NCBI RefSeq assembly: GCF_903772925.1
Contig: NZ_LR812090.1
Span: 3,021,497-3,085,496 of the forward strand
Length of the DNA: 64,000 bases
Source of the DNA: Alteromonas macleodii
Lineage (GTDB): Bacteria; Pseudomonadota; Gammaproteobacteria; Enterobacterales; Alteromonadaceae
Reading direction: 5' to 3'
Under the pieces are notes generated by a model. The model was not told the origin of the DNA and ran no database searches. It saw nothing but the letters and a program-made list of their open reading frames with translations. The first letter of the stretch is position 1. The number at the start of each line of letters is the position of its first letter. Shown here in pieces: positions 17,475-26,781 of this stretch. The position numbers and the translations under genes are program-made.

Positions 17475-18740
17475 ATGAATAATAAGATTGCCATAATAGG
17501 CACAGGTATTTCAGGGTTGACCTGCGCACACCTTTTAAATAGACAGCATGACATCACCGTTTACGAAGCGAATGACTACATTGGCGGTCACACGGCAACA
17601 AAGAAAATCGATGATAACGGCCAGACACATCATATTGATACGGGTTTTATCGTCTTTAATGACTGGACTTACCCGAACTTCATAAAGCTTATTACTCAGC
17701 TAAACGTTGACTACCAACCAACAGAGATGAGCTTCTCTGTTATGAGTAAAAAAGCAAACCTAGAATACAACGGTAATAACTTAAACAGCTTATTTGCACA
17801 GCGACGTAACATTCTTCGACCTAAGTTTTGGCGCATTGTTAGAGACATACTGACGTTCAATAAAGCGTGTAAAGCCATGGTGGCTGATAAGCGCGACACG
17901 TCTTCGTTAACGCTGGAAGATATTATTAAAGAATTAGGGCTAAGCGACGATTTCGCGCGCTACTATATACTACCTATGTGCGCAGCAATTTGGTCTAGTA
18001 GCCTCGAACAGACGAGGAAGTTTCCGTTAACCTTCTTCCTGCAGTTTTTTAATAACCATGGCCTGCTCAATATTACTGACCGACCACAGTGGTACACAAT
18101 TAAAGGTGGCTCAAGCCAATATATCCCCCCACTGATTGCGCCTTTTGAGTCTAAAATTAAATTATCCACGGCGGTAATTTCTGTGGTCAAAAGCGATGAT
18201 AAGTGGGAAGTTACCGATTCATCTGGTGCAGTTGCGACCTTCGATCATGTCGTGTTTGCGTGTCACAGTGACCAAGCGCTAAAAATGATTCATTCTCCTA
18301 CTTCACTGCACAAAGATATTCTAGGCAATATTCCCTATGCGGAAAATGATGTAGTAATGCACAAAGACACTGACCAATTACCTAAAAGGAAGTTGGCGTG
18401 GGCTAGTTGGAATTACAGCTTAAAAGAAGACGCAAGCGAGGAAGCCCGCCCCGCTTCTGTCACCTACAATATGAACATTCTCCAGCGATTAGAAGCAGAG
18501 AATACTTATTGTGTAACGCTGAATAATACGCCTGAAATCGACGAAAAGAGTATTTTGCGAAGCTACCAATACGCGCACCCGCAGTATAGTGCCAACATGG
18601 TTGAAGCGCAGTCACGAAGAAATGAGATTTGCGGAGTAGATAACTTACATTTCTGTGGTGCCTACTGGTACAACGGTTTCCATGAAGACGGCGTTACCAG
18701 TGCACTAGACGTTTGTGCTCGTTTTGGTGAAGCCCTGTGA
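17475..18740 (+). CDS. FAD-dependent amine-oxidase-like flavoprotein (COG2907 type)
   Basis: A 421-residue flavoprotein with an N-terminal FAD dinucleotide-binding fold (GTGISG, 9-14; then YEANDYIGGHT) and a C-terminal return to the FAD-binding site (CGAYWYNGFHEDG). It matches the conserved NAD/FAD-binding protein that accompanies DUF1365 and cyclopropane synthase in many bacteria. It probably acts on unsaturated fatty acyl chains, for example in furan fatty acid or cyclopropane-related chemistry, but the reaction is not shown by sequence alone. It overlaps the next gene by four bases (GTGA). Confidence 0.85.
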   Translation: MNNKIAIIGTGISGLTCAHLLNRQHDITVYEANDYIGGHTATKKIDDNGQTHHIDTGFIVFNDWTYPNFIKLITQLNVDYQPTEMSFSVMSKKANLEYNGNNLNSLFAQRRNILRPKFWRIVRDILTFNKACKAMVADKRDTSSLTLEDIIKELGLSDDFARYYILPMCAAIWSSSLEQTRKFPLTFFLQFFNNHGLLNITDRPQWYTIKGGSSQYIPPLIAPFESKIKLSTAVISVVKSDDKWEVTDSSGAVATFDHVVFACHSDQALKMIHSPTSLHKDILGNIPYAENDVVMHKDTDQLPKRKLAWASWNYSLKEDASEEARPASVTYNMNILQRLEAENTYCVTLNNTPEIDEKSILRSYQYAHPQYSANMVEAQSRRNEICGVDNLHFCGAYWYNGFHEDGVTSALDVCARFGEAL

Positions 18741-19480
18741 TAGAAAGCGCGATATATAAGGGCAAGGTATACCATCAACGTTTCAAGCCTACCCAACACA
18801 AGTTTGACTACGACATTTATCTGTTTTGGTTAAAACTTGAAAGCGACGAACTTAACGAGCTATCGGATACGCTGAAGTATTTTAGCGCGCATTCCAAAGC
18901 ACGAGTTCGATTCAAGCGAGAAGACTATTTAGGCGACGCTTCTATTCCTTTGAAACAAGCCGTGTTGCAAAGAATGACCGAATTAAATGATGGTAAGGCG
19001 CTAAGCGGCGACGTTTTCATGCTTGGCCAATTACGCATGTGGGGGCTTTATTTTAGCCCGGTGAATTTTTATTACCTTCGCAACGCAGAGGGTAAATACA
19101 CCCATATGCTTGCCGAGGTTAGCAATACTCCTTGGAATGAGCGCCATCACTATCTTGTAAACCTAGACAGCCAAGCCGATACGCCTAAGGCTTTTCACGT
19201 GTCGCCTTTTAACCCTATGGATATGACCTATAAATGGTCGATTTCCCAGCCTTCGTCTAGACTTTCTTTAGCGATGGATTGCGTAAGAGAAGACAAAGAA
19301 TTTAGCGCTGGGATTAATTTGACCAAATTTACTTTAGATAATGCGAATCTATCTGCTGCACTTAAACGTATACCCAGTATGACAATAAAAACCGTGGCCG
19401 GAATCTATTGGCACGCGCTTAAGCTATTGCTAAAACGAACGCCACTATATACACACCCAGAAAAGAGTCAGGAACAATAA
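18737..19480 (+). CDS. DUF1365 family protein
   Basis: A 247-residue DUF1365 protein; typical family motifs are visible (YHQRFKPTQHKFDY at the start, VNFYYL, EVSNTPWNERH, and HVSPFNPMD). The family has no firmly established reaction but is strongly linked to the preceding flavoprotein and the following methyltransferase. The GTG start overlaps the upstream TGA, indicating translational coupling. The stop is three bases from the cfa start. Confidence 0.88.
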   Translation: MIESAIYKGKVYHQRFKPTQHKFDYDIYLFWLKLESDELNELSDTLKYFSAHSKARVRFKREDYLGDASIPLKQAVLQRMTELNDGKALSGDVFMLGQLRMWGLYFSPVNFYYLRNAEGKYTHMLAEVSNTPWNERHHYLVNLDSQADTPKAFHVSPFNPMDMTYKWSISQPSSRLSLAMDCVREDKEFSAGINLTKFTLDNANLSAALKRIPSMTIKTVAGIYWHALKLLLKRTPLYTHPEKSQEQ

Positions 19481-19482
19481 CA

Positions 19483-20739
19483 ATGTCTTTCGGTGAATCT
19501 GTACTACTGACCACCTCAGAGGTCTCTTTTGTAGATAAAACTTGTAGAACACTATTTTTGAAGTGTTTAAATCAGCTTCCATTTGGTCGCTTAACTATCC
19601 AAGAAAACGGCGATGTCGTTGCGCGTTTCGGCACAGACGAAAGCGACCTGCGCGCTACGGTAAATATCAAAGATGTGCAAGCCTATCGACAGTTGTTACT
19701 TGGCGGCAGTGTGGGGGCTGGCGAGGCGTACATGGATGGTTTGTGGGACAGTGACGATGTAACAGCCGTAGTAAGGATTTTCGCACGGAACTTACCCACC
19801 CTAGATGAGTGGGAAAATAAGTTCAAGTGGCTGACCATGCCCATCAATAAAATTCAACATTTTGCGCGTCGAAACACAAAAGACCAAGCTAAAAAGAACA
19901 TTGAAGCGCATTATGACTTGGGCAATAAGCTTTACACCCGCTTTCTTGATCCAACAATGATGTATTCATCAGCAATATACCCAGATACAAATGCAACGCT
20001 AAACGACGCGCAGAATTACAAATTAAAAGCCATTTGTGACAAATTACAACTTTCTGAAGCAGACCACCTTTTAGAAATAGGCACTGGCTGGGGCGGCCTA
20101 GCTGTTTTTGCGGCAAAACATTACGGCTGCAACGTAACAACAACCACCATTTCAGAAGAACAGCACGCTTGGGCAAAGGACTGGATTGCACGAGAAGGTC
20201 TAGAAAGTAAAATTACGTTACTTAAAAAAGATTATCGTCTACTCGACGGTAAATACGACAAGCTGGTTTCCATTGAAATGATTGAAGCGGTTGGCAAACA
20301 GTATTTAGGTAACTTTTTCGAAAAATGTGCTTCTCTTTTGAAAGACGACGGCCTTATGTTGCTTCAGTCGATAACCATTGACGATAGACGTTATGATAGC
20401 TACTCAAACAGCGTAGACTTCATACAGAAATACATTTTCCCGGGTGGTTTTTTACCATCGCAATACCAGCTAAATGCCCATCTTAAAAAATACACGAACA
20501 TGATGATCCGTGATTTACACGATATTGGTGTGGACTATGCAAAAACCCTTAACCACTGGTATGAAGCATTTATCGCGGCGAAAGATGAATTACTAAATGA
20601 TGGTTACGACGAACGCTTTATGCGTATGTGGACCTACTACCTGAAATACTGCGAAGGTGGCTTTCTAGAAAGAACTATAAGTACTGTACAGCTTGTTATA
20701 TCTAAACCTCAATACAGAGAGGAATTGGCTAGAGTTTGA
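19483..20739 (+). CDS. cfa: Cyclopropane-fatty-acyl-phospholipid synthase family protein
   Basis: A SAM-dependent methyltransferase that adds a methylene bridge to unsaturated acyl chains of membrane phospholipids, or a close relative making another methylated fatty acid. The SAM motif LEIGTGWGG is at 197-205; the preceding YDLGN and DPTMMYSSA blocks are family hallmarks. It is longer (418) than E. coli Cfa (382), mainly at the N-terminus. It is last in the operon, GGAACA precedes the ATG, and a strong terminator follows. Induction by singlet oxygen would protect membrane lipids. Confidence 0.88.
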   Translation: MSFGESVLLTTSEVSFVDKTCRTLFLKCLNQLPFGRLTIQENGDVVARFGTDESDLRATVNIKDVQAYRQLLLGGSVGAGEAYMDGLWDSDDVTAVVRIFARNLPTLDEWENKFKWLTMPINKIQHFARRNTKDQAKKNIEAHYDLGNKLYTRFLDPTMMYSSAIYPDTNATLNDAQNYKLKAICDKLQLSEADHLLEIGTGWGGLAVFAAKHYGCNVTTTTISEEQHAWAKDWIAREGLESKITLLKKDYRLLDGKYDKLVSIEMIEAVGKQYLGNFFEKCASLLKDDGLMLLQSITIDDRRYDSYSNSVDFIQKYIFPGGFLPSQYQLNAHLKKYTNMMIRDLHDIGVDYAKTLNHWYEAFIAAKDELLNDGYDERFMRMWTYYLKYCEGGFLERTISTVQLVISKPQYREELARV

Positions 20740-20787
20740 TTCTCGTTGTTGTGTGAATATCCAGTAAGCAATTTGAAACCAAAAAAG

Positions 20788-20811
20788 CGGTGCCATATGG
20801 CACCGTTTTTT
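20788..20811. terminator. Terminator between cfa and pomB
   Basis: Seven-base stem cggtgcc / ggcaccg (20788-20794, 20799-20805) with loop atat. It is flanked by A6 and T6, so it can serve both converging transcripts. Confidence 0.88.
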
Positions 20812-20840
20812 GTGGATATTGCATTTCAAAGGAGTAACGC

Positions 20841-21770
20841 TTAATCGTCTACCACTGATATAGGTTTGGATATCATTGGTTTACCTTGGTTAATATTAAT
20901 CTCCACTCGGCGATTCTTAGCTCTATCACTTGCAGTCGTGGCATTTTCGACAATAGGATTAGTATCTGCTTTGCCTACAACAGACATACGGCTTTCATCA
21001 AACCCAGGTGCTGTACGCATGGCTTCGGCCACCGCGACGGCGCGTTGTGACGACAAATCCCAGTTCGAGCGATAAAGCTCATTGGCAATATGCTGTCCGT
21101 CACTATGGCCAGAAATCTCAATTTCACCAGGCACATCCGCTAACAATGAACCAATTTTTCTTAATACGGGCTGAAATTGTGGCTGCAAGAAAGCAGACCC
21201 GGCTGAGAAGGAGCCATTCTCGCGAATACGAATGGTAAGCTGTTGCCCCAGCGACTCCATCTCTACCGAGCCATCTAAAATTTGCTTTTCCAATTGTTGG
21301 GCCACCTTTTTCATCAACTCAGCCATTTGAGATTGATCAGTGCTTTGCTCAGCAGATGAAGATGACTCAGTAGCCGTTTGTTGAGACTGACCGCCGCGTT
21401 GTTCGCCACGCTGCTTTTGCCTTCCGCCGGCCGAATCCTCGTTTCCTGCCTGAAACTCTAGCATCTGCTGTGTCATTTCGTTGGTTTGCTGTTGTATAGA
21501 TTCAATTGGAGTAGGATCAGGCTTACCAGGTCGAAACTCCATAGCTATTACACTGGTTCCCTTTGGAATATCTTTTACTTCGATTTTGTTTTGTACACCG
21601 AAAGCGAACTTCATCGAACCCGCAATCTGCTTAAATTTAAGTACATCCATCTCTGAAAATGAAAGCAGAAGTACAAAGAAGCACATTAGCAGTGACATCA
21701 AGTCTGCGAAGGTTCCCATCCAAGCTGGAAGCCCCTCGGGGGGGCATTTTGGGCATTCTTCTTCTGCCAT
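20841..21770 (-). CDS. pomB: Sodium-driven flagellar stator protein PomB
   Basis: Inner-membrane stator subunit that couples sodium flow to flagellar rotation. The N-terminal CP(P/K)CPPEG segment and the single membrane span with the ion-binding D23 (FADLMSLLMCFFVLLLS) match Vibrio PomB closely. The C-terminal OmpA-like peptidoglycan-binding domain has ISGHSDG and ends near 295. The 309 residues include a Gln/Ser-rich linker at about 110-150. It shares its start with the pomA stop (one-base overlap). The PomA-like partner and the sequence around D23 indicate sodium rather than proton use. Confidence 0.93.
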   Translation of the reverse strand: MAEEECPKCPPEGLPAWMGTFADLMSLLMCFFVLLLSFSEMDVLKFKQIAGSMKFAFGVQNKIEVKDIPKGTSVIAMEFRPGKPDPTPIESIQQQTNEMTQQMLEFQAGNEDSAGGRQKQRGEQRGGQSQQTATESSSSAEQSTDQSQMAELMKKVAQQLEKQILDGSVEMESLGQQLTIRIRENGSFSAGSAFLQPQFQPVLRKIGSLLADVPGEIEISGHSDGQHIANELYRSNWDLSSQRAVAVAEAMRTAPGFDESRMSVVGKADTNPIVENATTASDRAKNRRVEININQGKPMISKPISVVDD

Positions 21771-22531
21771 TACTCTTCCTCTGCGCTTCCGCGTTTACTC
21801 GCCGCCAGGTAGTTTTTCAATACGCCTTCAATAACTCGCGGGTTTTGACCGTCAGCTATACCGACAATACCATCTAGAACAAGGCTCTGATTTAGCTTTT
21901 CTTCCCCCGCTCGCACAGACAGCTTGAATGCTATTGGCAAACAGATAACGTTGGCGAAAAAGGCACCATAAAGCGTTGTGAGTAGTGCTACCGCCATTGC
22001 GGGGCCGATAGCTTTCGGGTCATCCATGTTCGATAGCATGGCAACCAAACCAATCAAGGTGCCGATCATACCCATGGCGGGTGCAATATCGCCCATACCT
22101 TTAAAAAACGAGGCGCCGAAATCATGTCGCTCTGACGTCATAGAAATATCTTTAGCGAGCGTCTCTCTAACCACCTCAATATCGTGGCCATCAACCAGCA
22201 TATCTACGCCCTTTTGCATAAATTCGTTCGAGATTTCCGCTTCCTCTAAAGCCAAAAAGCCACCTTTTCGCGCCGCATCCGCCATCTCTACGATTTTCTC
22301 AATAAGCTCTTCTGGCGATTCAATCTTAAACATGAATGCTTTACCAGCAATCTTACCCGCACCGAAGAATTGACCTAAAGTAAATTGTGACAAGACAACA
22401 AACAAAGTCCCACCAAACACGATCAATATCGATTGGACGTCGATGAACATGCCTAAGCTGCCGCCTAGAATCATAGCCATAACTATGAAACCAATGGCGC
22501 CCAACATACCTATGACGGTTGCTAAATCCAC
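21770..22531 (-). CDS. pomA: Sodium-driven flagellar stator protein PomA
   Basis: The four-span membrane partner of PomB in the flagellar motor stator (253 residues). The opening (DLATVIGMLGAIGFIVMAM) and the loop with charged residues that contact FliG (around 85-100) follow the PomA pattern. Start is GTG with GGGGAAG upstream. A sigma-28-type promoter lies 50 bases before the gene, so stators are made with late flagellar genes. It is divergent from xseB, an arrangement also known from Vibrio. Confidence 0.93.
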   Translation of the reverse strand: MDLATVIGMLGAIGFIVMAMILGGSLGMFIDVQSILIVFGGTLFVVLSQFTLGQFFGAGKIAGKAFMFKIESPEELIEKIVEMADAARKGGFLALEEAEISNEFMQKGVDMLVDGHDIEVVRETLAKDISMTSERHDFGASFFKGMGDIAPAMGMIGTLIGLVAMLSNMDDPKAIGPAMAVALLTTLYGAFFANVICLPIAFKLSVRAGEEKLNQSLVLDGIVGIADGQNPRVIEGVLKNYLAASKRGSAEEE

Positions 22532-22580
22532 TCACTCTTCCCCATTTATGCGCAGTCAGTGCTGTTAATCTACAAATATT

Positions 22581-22607
22581 CTATCGGCAACGGATAAAAA
22601 TACTAAA
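22581..22607 (-). promoter_or_regulatory. Sigma-28 (FliA) promoter of pomAB
   Basis: Minus strand: -35 TTTAGTAT (22607-22600), 11-base spacer, -10 GCCGATAG (22588-22581). The -10 matches seven of eight bases of GCCGATAA, and the spacer length is exactly that of FliA promoters. Confidence 0.75.
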
Positions 22608-22931
22608 ACGACATTATTGAAAAATATCATATTTATTTGTTTTTTATTAAGTGTGACTTTAAAAAACCTTGTTTAAAGGTTTTCTATCTATCTACCATGC
22701 TTATAGGGTTCGCTTATCTATCAGAACACGCATACACTTGTTTATTTAAAGTAATGTAGTCACTTATTTCGAATATAGCACAATATCTTCATATTCAACG
22801 TGGTCAACTGCATGAAAAAAAAGCTATATTACTGTGATATAGGCGATATACGGACAAACCATTTGACCCTTGTGCGGCCCTCGGTTAATGTGCGCGGTAC
22901 ACGTATTTTGGCCAATGTATTGAGTGTTTTT
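22608..22931. other. Spacer between pomA and xseB
   Basis: AT-rich up to about 22800. It must hold the xseB promoter, but I see no strong consensus: a TTGACC at 22863-22868 lacks a good -10 at the right distance. An open frame from 22800 runs into xseB, but it has no family similarity before 22932. Confidence 0.35.
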
Positions 22932-23174
22932 ATGACGACAGAAAAAGCATCAGCGTCTTTTGAAGAAACTTTATCAGAACTAGAAGCTATCGTTAACGAA
23001 ATGGAAAACGGTGATCTGCCGCTTAATAAAGCACTGGAAAAATTTGAACGAGGTATAGCATTATCTCGTCAAGGCCAGCAATCACTTGAAAACGCCGAGC
23101 AAAAAGTAAAAATACTGCTTAGTGAACAAGGCGAAGAAACGCTTCAAACTCTTCCTGAAAGTGAACAGCCTTAA
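22932..23174 (+). CDS. xseB: Exodeoxyribonuclease VII small subunit
   Basis: An 80-residue helical protein that coats XseA in exonuclease VII, a single-strand-specific nuclease. Signature: [22 protein letters not shown] followed by [10 protein letters not shown] (split here by two residues). The ATG at 22932 gives the usual family length; the open frame extends 44 codons further upstream with no similarity and is not used. It is first in the xseB-ispA-dxs operon, with 29 bases to ispA. Confidence 0.93.
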   Translation: MTTEKASASFEETLSELEAIVNEMENGDLPLNKALEKFERGIALSRQGQQSLENAEQKVKILLSEQGEETLQTLPESEQP

Positions 23175-23203
23175 AACGTTCATTTTTAACTTACAGGCGA
23201 CCT

Positions 23204-24094
23204 ATGAATTTTTCTGCTTTGCATCAGCAAGTAAAACAGCAAACTGATGCATCCCTTCTTACCTTAATTGATGATTTACCCGATTACGCACCGCGCCTTA
23301 AGGATGCGATGCGTCACGCATTGCTTGCGGGTGGTAAGCGTATGCGTCCTCTACTAGTACAGGTTGTAGGAAACACGCTAGACGTGCCTAAAAAAGATCA
23401 GATGGCTATAAGCATGGCTATTGAGTGCGTGCACGCCTACTCGTTAGTTCATGACGATTTACCAGCCATGGACGATGATGATTTACGTCGTGGAATGCCA
23501 ACTTGTCATATCGCCTTCGATGAAGCTACGGCTATTTTAGCGGGGGATGCTCTGCAATCTCTTGCATTTACTGTACTAGCTGATGCTCCTTTAAGCGTAT
23601 TTGCCGAAACCAAGCGCGGACAACTGTTGTCTGTACTTGCTAAAAGTGCAGGATATGTAGGAATGTGTGGTGGCCAGGCAATTGATTTGGCCAGTACAGG
23701 TGAGGCCATCTCGTTAGAAGAACTAAAACAGCTCCATAGATTAAAAACCGGAGCATTGCTAAAAGCCTGTGTTGAAATGGTTGCTATTGTCAGTGAAGGC
23801 TTATTGCCACAAACTAAAACTGACTTAATGGCTTATGCCGCCGATATCGGGCTAGCTTTTCAAGTTCAAGACGACATTTTGGACGTTGAAGGCAGCAGCG
23901 AGAAGTTAGGTAAACCGGCAGGGTCGGATGAAGCATTGGGTAAAAACACGTTTCCCGCCAAGCTTGGAATGGCTGGCGCTAAACAAGAATTAGAAATGCT
24001 TCACAATAATGCACTTCAAGCATTGACGCGTTTACCCTACAATACTGACAGTTTAATTGCGTTTAGCGAGCTTTTGGTAAAACGCGACCATTAG
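23204..24094 (+). CDS. ispA: Farnesyl diphosphate synthase
   Basis: Makes C15 farnesyl diphosphate from IPP and DMAPP/GPP for ubiquinone, undecaprenyl phosphate and other isoprenoids. Both aspartate-rich motifs are present: D84-D85-x4-D90 and D223-D224-x2-D227. The GGKRMRP substrate-binding segment (43-49) is intact. The length (296) matches E. coli IspA (299). The two aspartates of the first motif are four residues apart, as in bacterial type II FPP synthases. It is cotranscribed with dxs. Confidence 0.95.
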   Translation: MNFSALHQQVKQQTDASLLTLIDDLPDYAPRLKDAMRHALLAGGKRMRPLLVQVVGNTLDVPKKDQMAISMAIECVHAYSLVHDDLPAMDDDDLRRGMPTCHIAFDEATAILAGDALQSLAFTVLADAPLSVFAETKRGQLLSVLAKSAGYVGMCGGQAIDLASTGEAISLEELKQLHRLKTGALLKACVEMVAIVSEGLLPQTKTDLMAYAADIGLAFQVQDDILDVEGSSEKLGKPAGSDEALGKNTFPAKLGMAGAKQELEMLHNNALQALTRLPYNTDSLIAFSELLVKRDH

Positions 24095-24126
24095 CCACGC
24101 GCCATGTTGAAAAAGATAATAAGTAC

Positions 24127-26007
24127 ATGAGTTTAGATCTCCAACATTACCCAACGCTTGCGCTTGCGCAAACACCTGAAAAATTGAGGCAATTGCCCCA
24201 GGATAAATTACGCGAGCTCGCCGATGAATTACGTGAGTATTTACTTAACAGTGTAAGTCAAACGAGTGGTCACTTCGCTTCGGGCTTAGGCACAGTAGAG
24301 CTCACCGTCGCGTTACATTATGTGTACAACACACCGTTTGACCGTTTATTGTGGGACGTAGGGCATCAAGCCTATCCTCATAAGATTCTTACTGGCCGTG
24401 CAGAGCGCATGAGTACCATCCGTCAAAAGAATGGTCTGCACCCTTTCCCATGGCCGCCTGAGAGCGACTATGACACCTTTGCTGTGGGTCATTCTTCTAC
24501 ATCGATTAGCGCGGCGCTGGGCATGGCCGTAGCGGCAGAAAAAGAAGGTGAAGATCGCAAAGTGGTTGCCGTTATCGGCGATGGCGCAATGACCGCAGGT
24601 ATGGCGTTTGAAGCCCTTAACCACGCAGGTGACATCAAAAAAGATATGGTGGTTGTACTTAACGACAACGAAATGTCCATATCTGAAAACGTAGGGGCGT
24701 TAAACAGCCACCTAGCCCGCTTGCTAACGGGTAATTTTTTCAATTCAATTCGCGATGGCGGCAAAAAGCTGTTAAGCAATGTACCACCTATTAAGGAATT
24801 CGCTAGCCGTGCAGAAGAGCACCTTAAAGGTATGGTTGTGCCCGGTACTATCTTCGAAGAGTTGGGCTTTAATTATATTGGTCCTATCGATGGTCACGAT
24901 GTGAACGCTGTAGTCGATACCCTTCGCAATATGCGTAACTTTGAAGGTCCTCAGCTTTTACATGTTGTGACAAAGAAAGGTAAGGGCTATGCCGTTGCTG
25001 AAGAAGACCCAATTAAGTTTCACGCGGTGCCAAAATTTAACCCAGCAGATAACGCTCTGCCAAAGTCGAAGCCCTCTGCCCCAACCTACTCTGCTATTTT
25101 TGGAAAATGGCTATGTGATATGGCCGCGCAAGACCCAAAATTAATGGCTGTGACACCTGCTATGCGTGAAGGTTCTGGTATGGTTGAGTTTTCTCAGCGT
25201 TTTCCCGAACAGTACTTCGATGTTGCCATTGCCGAACAGCATGCTGTGACCTTTGGTGCCGGTCTTGCCAAAGATGGTATGAACGCGGTTGTTGCGATTT
25301 ATTCATCGTTCCTTCAGCGCGCATACGATCAGCTTATCCACGATGTGGCAATACAAGATTTGCCGGTATTATTTGCTATAGACAGAGCGGGTATCGTGGG
25401 CGCCGATGGCCCTACTCACCAAGGCGCGTTTGATATTGCTTTCCTTCGCTGCATTCCAAATATGGTCGTTATGGCACCGTCAGACGAAAATGAATGTCGT
25501 CAAATGCTTTATACAGGCCATAAGCTACAAAAGCCTGCTGCAGTGCGCTACCCTCGTGGTGCAGGCATGGGGATTACACCAGATGAGGCGATGACGGCAC
25601 TTGAAATAGGTAAATCACGTACCTGTCGAGAAACCTCTAAAGATAAATCTGAAAGCGTTGCTATTTTGAACTTCGGCTGTTTATTGCCCTATGCACTAGA
25701 AGCAGCAGAAGCTATTGATGCAACGGTTATCGACATGCGCTTTATAAAACCACTAGATGGCGATGCCGTTTTAAAAGCGGCCAGTGAACATAGCGCCCTT
25801 ATAACGTTAGAAGACGGCTGTATTATGGGTGGAGCTGGTAGTGCCGTACTAGAACACTTGCAGCAAAACGGCGTACTAAAGGCAGTCAAAATGTTAGGTC
25901 TGCCTGATAGCTTTATTCTGCAAGGTACGCAACAGGAAATGTACAAAGAGCACGGCTTAGATGCTGAAGGTATTATTGCTGCTGCAAATAGGTTTACAGC
26001 TAGCTAA
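24127..26007 (+). CDS. dxs: 1-deoxy-D-xylulose-5-phosphate synthase
   Basis: Thiamine-diphosphate enzyme that condenses pyruvate and glyceraldehyde 3-phosphate, the first step of the MEP isoprenoid pathway. At 626 residues it is close to E. coli Dxs (620). The thiamine-diphosphate motif begins with GDG at 151-153 and continues to the ND(N) region. The transketolase pyrimidine-binding part (AEQHAVT) and the C-terminal domain follow. It is last in the xseB-ispA-dxs operon, with a strong terminator after it. Confidence 0.97.
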   Translation: MSLDLQHYPTLALAQTPEKLRQLPQDKLRELADELREYLLNSVSQTSGHFASGLGTVELTVALHYVYNTPFDRLLWDVGHQAYPHKILTGRAERMSTIRQKNGLHPFPWPPESDYDTFAVGHSSTSISAALGMAVAAEKEGEDRKVVAVIGDGAMTAGMAFEALNHAGDIKKDMVVVLNDNEMSISENVGALNSHLARLLTGNFFNSIRDGGKKLLSNVPPIKEFASRAEEHLKGMVVPGTIFEELGFNYIGPIDGHDVNAVVDTLRNMRNFEGPQLLHVVTKKGKGYAVAEEDPIKFHAVPKFNPADNALPKSKPSAPTYSAIFGKWLCDMAAQDPKLMAVTPAMREGSGMVEFSQRFPEQYFDVAIAEQHAVTFGAGLAKDGMNAVVAIYSSFLQRAYDQLIHDVAIQDLPVLFAIDRAGIVGADGPTHQGAFDIAFLRCIPNMVVMAPSDENECRQMLYTGHKLQKPAAVRYPRGAGMGITPDEAMTALEIGKSRTCRETSKDKSESVAILNFGCLLPYALEAAEAIDATVIDMRFIKPLDGDAVLKAASEHSALITLEDGCIMGGAGSAVLEHLQQNGVLKAVKMLGLPDSFILQGTQQEMYKEHGLDAEGIIAAANRFTAS

Positions 26008-26080
26008 TCAGTTATCTAATTCGTTATAAAACTGGCTTAGTAAAAGCGACTACTATGCTTTTCGTTTAAACCTGAAATCA

Positions 26081-26105
26081 AAAAGCCCGCAAACTGCGGG
26101 CTTTT
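26081..26105 (+). terminator. Rho-independent terminator of dxs
   Basis: Ten-base stem aaaagcccgc / gcgggctttt (26081-26090, 26096-26105), loop aaact, ending in a T run. Confidence 0.92.
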
Positions 26106-26123
26106 TCGTTATGTATTTTCGCT

Positions 26124-26198
26124 ATTGCCTGACTCTTTATTACCTGAGTTTTCATTGCCTGATTTCTCACTGCCTAACTTTTCATTGCCTAATCGTTC
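26124..26198. repeat. Five tandem 15-base repeats
   Basis: Five consecutive units at 26124, 26139, 26154, 26169 and 26184 fit the consensus ATTGCCTGANTTTTC. Because 15 is a multiple of three, the array stays open in frame on both strands: (plus) LP[DEN]FS-like pentapeptides, (minus) ESGN-like hydrophilic pentapeptides. The minus frame is closed by a TAG just upstream and has no start codon. The array lies between the dxs terminator and the pgpA stop. Confidence 0.8.
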
Positions 26199-26242
26199 TC
26201 TGTCGCCTATCTATGAGAGCGGCTCTGAATCTTTACTTTTAG

Positions 26243-26743
26243 CTAGAACAACGCCAGCGCTGCAGGCCAGAACACCATTAATAAATGTAAACAGCCACAC
26301 GCCATGGCTCCAGCAAGAATATCATCCAGCATAATGCCTGTACCACCGTGTAAGCGCTTGTCGATAATACCTATTGGCCAAGGCTTTAAGATGTCGAAAA
26401 GTCTGAACAGAACAAAGCCCACGAGTAAAGATGACGCTGAGATAGGTACAAATAGAAAGGTGATAAACATGCCCGCTATTTCATCCCACACTATAGAGCC
26501 GTGGTCGTGTACCTGCATATCGTCTGCAGTCTTGCCACACAGGTAGATACCTACCACTGAAAATATCAGCGTAAGCGCGATGAAGGAAACCACCGAGATC
26601 TTGCTGCACGCTACAAGTAGCGGTAGTGCAGCAAGCGAGCCAAATGTACCTGGCATGAAAGGAACAAGCCCACTACCAAAACCGAGTGCGAGAAAATGAA
26701 CAGGATTTTTCATACTCACTCTAGCGCGATATTCCGCCTGCAT
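26243..26743 (-). CDS. pgpA: Phosphatidylglycerophosphatase A
   Basis: Inner-membrane phosphatase that turns phosphatidylglycerol phosphate into phosphatidylglycerol. The 166 residues hold four hydrophobic segments. The family motifs GFGSGLVPFMPGTFGS, then VWDEIAGM and LDDILAG, contain the likely catalytic acidic residues. The ATG has AAGGAAG upstream. It follows thiL closely (38 bases), as in E. coli, and converges on dxs. Confidence 0.93.
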   Translation of the reverse strand: MQAEYRARVSMKNPVHFLALGFGSGLVPFMPGTFGSLAALPLLVACSKISVVSFIALTLIFSVVGIYLCGKTADDMQVHDHGSIVWDEIAGMFITFLFVPISASSLLVGFVLFRLFDILKPWPIGIIDKRLHGGTGIMLDDILAGAMACGCLHLLMVFWPAALALF

Positions 26744-26781
26744 GCTTCTTCCTTTATTTACTATTGTAAAATGTGATTTGC

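Noticed and set aside
22800..22931. N-terminal extension of xseB
   Set aside because: XseB proteins are about 80 residues and begin at the ATG at 22932; the added part resembles nothing.
26125..26334. Plus-strand frame through the 15-base repeats (TTG start)
   Set aside because: Low complexity, no ribosome site, and it runs antisense into the pgpA 3' end; kept only as a repeat.
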